Assembly (NCBI GenBank): GCA_963745405.1
Contig: CAVUWY010000004.1
Location: 1 to 15,504, forward strand
Length of the DNA: 15,504 nucleotides
DNA from: C-114 sp963745405
Lineage (GTDB): Bacteria; Chloroflexota; Limnocylindria; Limnocylindrales; CSP1-4
Direction of reading: 5' to 3'
In this document: positions 15,483-15,504 of the stretch, in pieces
Layout of the letters: every line of letters begins with the position of its first letter
Numbering within the stretch: the first letter of the stretch is position 1
Translations under genes and position numbers: made by a program
The notes under the pieces: model-generated
Databases searched by the model: none
Seen by the model: only the letters and a program-made list of their open reading frames with translations
Told to the model about the DNA's origin: nothing

Positions 15483-15500
15483 GCGACCGACGATGGTCGC
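15483..15500. promoter_or_regulatory. Inverted repeat upstream of the cyclase gene
   Basis: GCGACC (15483-15488) and GGTCGC (15495-15500) form a dyad with a six-base spacer, 54 bases before the cyclase start. It is placed where an operator could act, but the arms are short and GC-rich, so chance is a serious alternative. The window ends four bases later, so the rest of the control region cannot be seen. Confidence 0.25.
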
Positions 15501-15504
15501 GATC

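Overview
This is a high-GC bacterial window with strong G/C preference at third codon positions, GTG and TTG starts beside ATG, and GGAGGAG-type ribosome binding sites. The gene content suits a Chloroflexota-like or, less likely, an actinobacterial genome: a zinc-ribbon/adenylyl-cyclase/ATPase/TPR giant, secreted proteins with Thr-Pro linkers and a C-terminal membrane anchor, and a TIGR03118-type secreted protein. This assignment is an inference; there is no rRNA or marker gene to fix it.

Layout. Positions 1-460 hold no convincing gene. Positions 461-3105 carry small housekeeping and accessory genes: a CxxC mini-protein, a RelE/ParE-type toxin with its ribbon-helix-helix antitoxin (toxin frameshifted), a PPOX-fold flavin protein divergent from a SAM methyltransferase, and a frameshifted small protein of unknown family. 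Positions 3106-3654 are a gene graveyard: the C-terminal half of a protein-tyrosine-phosphatase-like gene on the minus strand is joined back to back to the C-terminal helix-turn-helix of a PucR-type regulator on the plus strand.

Positions 3655-8223 hold four minus-strand genes that look like a cell-surface block. In transcription order they are a secreted TIGR03118-family protein, a secreted beta-rich protein with a very long Thr-Pro hexanucleotide-repeat linker and membrane anchor (frameshifted in the repeat), a GT-B glycosyltransferase, and a second secreted, linker-bearing, membrane-anchored protein. The glycosyltransferase may decorate the surface proteins, but nothing in the sequence proves this. 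A two-CBS-domain protein is divergent from this block (8467-8880).

Positions 8881-9586 are about 700 bases without a gene, holding a 20-bp tandem repeat, an 8-bp-arm inverted repeat and one perfect DnaA box. Then come a secreted protein with a His/Gly-rich tail, a strong hairpin, and a lipoprotein ORF with no recognisable start codon. Positions 11829-15429 hold the cyclase/ATPase/TPR signalling protein on the minus strand, which needs a frameshift between its zinc ribbons and its cyclase domain.

The most striking property of the window is four reading-frame breaks, in four otherwise well-preserved genes, each fitting exactly one extra base. They could be systematic sequence error, recent mutation or, in the repeat tract, slippage-based switching. 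I found no convincing new multi-gene system; the best leads are the surface-protein block and the frameshift pattern.
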